Assembly: GCA_963744115.1 (NCBI GenBank)
Contig: CAVUSI010000003.1
Span: forward strand, 1,612,001 to 1,676,000
Source of the DNA: Chersky-267 sp963744115
GTDB lineage: Bacteria > Chloroflexota > Limnocylindria > Limnocylindrales > CSP1-4
Direction of reading: 5' to 3'
Length of the DNA stretch: 64,000 bases
Below are positions 62,222 through 64,000 of the stretch, piece by piece; position 1 is the first letter of the stretch; each line of letters begins with the position of its first letter. The notes below the pieces were generated by a model. It made no database searches, was not told where the DNA came from, and saw nothing but the letters and a program-made list of their open reading frames with translations. The translations under genes were made by a program, and so were the position numbers.

Positions 62222-62287
62222 GGTCGGGACCCGCCGGTCAGCATCGCTGGGCCGTCCTGCATCTCCGGCCGTCGACGGCGGTCGGCC

Positions 62288-62830
62288 TCAGGCCAGCGCG
62301 CCCTGGGCCTCGCGGATGGCGGCGGCGTCCGCCCCGCCGTCCTCGCCGTCGTCGTCCTCATCCGGGCCGCCGACCGCGATGAGCTCGTCCATCGACTCGA
62401 GATAGTCGATGTAGAGCTTCCCATCGAGGTGATCGAGCTCATGCTGGAGGGCGCGGCCGAGAAGGCCGGAGCCGGCCACCTTGTACTTCTTCCCGTGGCG
62501 ATCCTGGGCCACGACCCAGACCTTCTCGTGGCGGGTCACGTAGGCGACGTAGCCGGGGATCGACAGGCAACCCTCCAGGTCGCGATCGTCGCCGGCAGCT
62601 CGGACGATCCTCGGGTTCACCAGCTCGTACAGCCGGCTCTCGACCTCGATCACGCACGCCTGTTTCGGCTCGCCGAGCTGCGGCGCGGCGAGACCGACGC
62701 CGGGGGCGTGGCGCATCGAGTCGGTCAGGTCGTCGAGCAGCTCGTGAAGGTACTTGCCGAAGCTGTCGACGGGTTCGCCCTTGAGGCGCAATCGGGGGTC
62801 GCCCAGGAGGACGATCGGTCTCACACTCAT
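62288..62830 (-). CDS. def: Peptide deformylase
   Basis: 180 residues. Removes the N-formyl group from nascent chains. All three motifs: GVGLAAPQLG, EGCLSIPG and QHELDHLDG, with Cys and two His metal ligands. An acidic tail follows. Starts at ATG 62830, six bases after a perfect TATACT, so the mRNA is probably leaderless. Confidence 0.97.
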   Translation of the reverse strand: MSVRPIVLLGDPRLRLKGEPVDSFGKYLHELLDDLTDSMRHAPGVGLAAPQLGEPKQACVIEVESRLYELVNPRIVRAAGDDRDLEGCLSIPGYVAYVTRHEKVWVVAQDRHGKKYKVAGSGLLGRALQHELDHLDGKLYIDYLESMDELIAVGGPDEDDDGEDGGADAAAIREAQGALA

Positions 62831-62836
62831 GACCCG

Positions 62837-62842
62837 AGTATA
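62837..62842 (-). promoter_or_regulatory. -10 element for def (leaderless)
   Basis: TATACT on the minus strand; the next six bases lead straight to the def ATG. Confidence 0.55.
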
Positions 62843-62888
62843 CCGAGACCGACGGCGCGCTCGGGAGGGACGACCCCGGGGCGGTGCG

Positions 62889-62914
62889 GCGCCGGCGGGC
62901 CGGCCGCGCCGGCC
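62889..62914 (-). terminator. GC-rich inverted repeats after the DnaJ-like gene
   Basis: A run of nested GGCCGGC-type inverted repeats immediately after the stop of the DnaJ-domain gene and before the def promoter. It can fold but has no T tract. Confidence 0.35.
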
Positions 62915-62915
62915 T

Positions 62916-63533
62916 TCAGCGACCGGACAGGCCGAACCGCCGTGGACCGCGCCCGGATGTCTTCGCCGGCTCGGTGTCCATCCGGAGCCCGCGAGCGCGG
63001 AGCGTCCGGTCGATCTCCTCGCGGAGCCGGCTCCCCTGCGGCTGCTTGTCGAGCCATTCGAGGTAGCCGGGGTCGACCCGCGAGATCTCGCCGATCGACC
63101 AGCCGATGTGCCGGCCGAAGTCGAGCACCGTGCCCGACGGGTTGCCCGGGGGCGGTCCGGCGCCGCCCTCGCCGTTGGGACCGCGGCGCCACATGGGACG
63201 CGAAGGATCGACCGGACGGTCAGTGGTCGCCGATCCCGAGCGTCCGGGGGTCGCCTGGGCCGCGGCGGCCGGACGTGTCGCCGCGGCGGTCCGCGTCGTC
63301 GAGTCGAGGATGACCCCGGCCAGGTGGGTCCGATCGTAGACGGCCCGTCGCTCCGGGTCGCCGAGGGTCTCCCACGCCGCGTTCAGGAGGGCCATCCTCG
63401 AGCCGGCGGCCGGATCGCTCGACAGGTCGGGATGAAGACGTCGAGCCAGCGCCCGATAGGCGGCCTGGAGGTCGTCCTGGGACGCGTCCTGGGCGACCTG
63501 CATGATCGCGTACGGGTCGAACTGGTCGGGCAT
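62916..63533 (-). CDS. DnaJ-domain protein
   Basis: 205 residues. N-terminal J domain (DPYAIMQVAQDASQDDLQAA, RRLHPDLS with the HPD triad) for stimulating an Hsp70. The remainder is an Ala/Pro/Gly linker (about 75-120) and a conserved-looking C-terminal part with GRHIGWSIGEISRVDPGYLE, found in small Chloroflexota/Actinobacteria J proteins. Not full-length DnaJ: no G/F or zinc-finger domain. Own sigma-70-like promoter. Confidence 0.85.
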   Translation of the reverse strand: MPDQFDPYAIMQVAQDASQDDLQAAYRALARRLHPDLSSDPAAGSRMALLNAAWETLGDPERRAVYDRTHLAGVILDSTTRTAAATRPAAAAQATPGRSGSATTDRPVDPSRPMWRRGPNGEGGAGPPPGNPSGTVLDFGRHIGWSIGEISRVDPGYLEWLDKQPQGSRLREEIDRTLRARGLRMDTEPAKTSGRGPRRFGLSGR

Positions 63534-63593
63534 CCCCCGCTCGTCTCCGATGTGCTCACCACGCTCCGACGAGCCACGCGCGCCGGCGACTCG

Positions 63594-63622
63594 AACGTAC
63601 GTGGTCGATTCGGGCGTGTCAA
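63594..63622 (-). promoter_or_regulatory. Sigma-70-like promoter for the DnaJ-domain gene
   Basis: On the minus strand TTGACA (63622-63617), a 17-base spacer and TACGTT (63599-63594), about 60 bases before the ATG at 63533. This is the only place in the window with a clear -35. Confidence 0.65.
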
Positions 63623-63661
63623 CGGACCACACGACCCCGGACCGCACCACCCGGGTCGAGC

Positions 63662-64000
63662 TCAGAGCAGCGACTCGGGGTCCACGTCGACCGACCATGG
63701 TGCCTCGAGCCCACCGTCGAGCAGCTCGGCCGGCGCCCGACCGCGCAGGACGACGTTCCACCGCCATCGCCCGGCGCGCCGTCGGATGAAGGCCGGGGCC
63801 GGACCGATGACCGCGACGGACGCGTCCCGCTCGAGCGCGCGCGCCCGCAGTCGCTCGGCCATCGCGAGAGCCTCACGCTCGGCGCCGTCGGCATCGGGAA
63901 GGCCGACCGTCAGCTTGACGAGGCGACCGAACGGCGGCGAGCCGAACCGCCGCCGCGCGTCGAGCTCGGCATCGTAGAACGCCGCCGGGTCCCCACCGGC
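63662..64000 (-). CDS. priA: Primosomal replication protein N' PriA (C-terminal end, 5' part off window)
   Basis: The last 112 residues of a helicase of the PriA type; the rest lies beyond base 64000. Seen: FYDAELDARRRFGSPPFGRL near the window edge, and the C-terminal domain ending VIGPAPAFIRRRAGRWRWNV and PWSVDVDPESLL. priA-def-fmt is a conserved order in many phyla. Confidence 0.85.
   Translation of the reverse strand, partial: AGGDPAAFYDAELDARRRFGSPPFGRLVKLTVGLPDADGAEREALAMAERLRARALERDASVAVIGPAPAFIRRRAGRWRWNVVLRGRAPAELLDGGLEAPWSVDVDPESLL

Overview
The window is a dense, GC-rich bacterial chromosome segment made almost entirely of housekeeping genes. Nearly all are on the minus strand, in long operons whose neighbours often overlap by ATGA or GTGA. 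There is no phage, plasmid, insertion sequence, tRNA, rRNA or CRISPR array that I can support. The gene content (RNase J, Asp23 paralogs, FakA, MEP isoprenoid genes, short EF-Ts, RodZ, IF-2 with a short N-terminus, Pro/Ala/Glu-rich tails on many proteins) suggests an uncultured high-GC Chloroflexota, perhaps of the Limnocylindria type. That placement is an inference from gene content and order, not from a marker search.

Layout from left to right, with minus-strand operons read right to left. (1) yajQ and a partial acetolactate-synthase-like enzyme, divergent from a plus-strand MBL-Rieske hydroxylase of the CMAH/NamH kind (1-3508). (2) A 500-bp gene-free stretch with tandem repeats. (3) asd-udg-rnj-ftsK-rodZ-cinA-murC (13665 to 4014). 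(4) The classical nusA-ylxR-infB-rbfA-nrnA-truB-ribF-rpsO-pnp operon (23873 to 13783). (5) yraN and rpsB-tsf-pyrH-frr-uppS-cdsA-dxr-rseP-ispG (32921 to 24017): translation, UMP kinase, undecaprenyl-PP and lipid synthesis and the MEP pathway. (6) A plus-strand secreted caspase-fold-like protein (33234-34058). (7) ffh-DUF3352-rpsP-khpA-rimM-trmD-rplS, then rnhB (40639 to 34150). (8) A plus-strand MFS exporter. (9) asp23-fakA-recG-rsmD-coaD-coiled-coil protein-yceD-rpmF-plsX-asp23-nusB-acpP-rnc-smc-ftsY (56984 to 42123), linking fatty-acid and phospholipid synthesis to RNA processing and chromosome segregation. (10) rpmB on plus. (11) priA-dnaJ-like-def-fmt-rlmN-rpe-PAP2-dtd (64000 to 57361).

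The most unusual object is the polynucleotide phosphorylase gene. Between its two RNase PH halves it carries a complete DEDDh (DnaQ-type) 3'-5' exonuclease domain with all catalytic motifs visible. This would put phosphorolytic and hydrolytic RNA decay on one polypeptide. The gene also has a one-base frame break. The same kind of break, always one extra base, is seen in nusA, truB, ribF and nusB, and the rbfA/nrnA junction is also disturbed. Systematic assembly error is the simplest explanation; programmed +1 shifting is a remote alternative.

Other points of interest: a family-4 uracil-DNA glycosylase ending in a canonical sliding-clamp-binding pentapeptide; a recurrent extended -10 promoter (TGCTAYACT) with several apparently leaderless genes; a terminator-like hairpin inside the probable nusA leader; a probable AUC start codon; an RPE with a 100-residue unknown C-terminal module; and a FAD-synthetase whose riboflavin-kinase half is degenerate.
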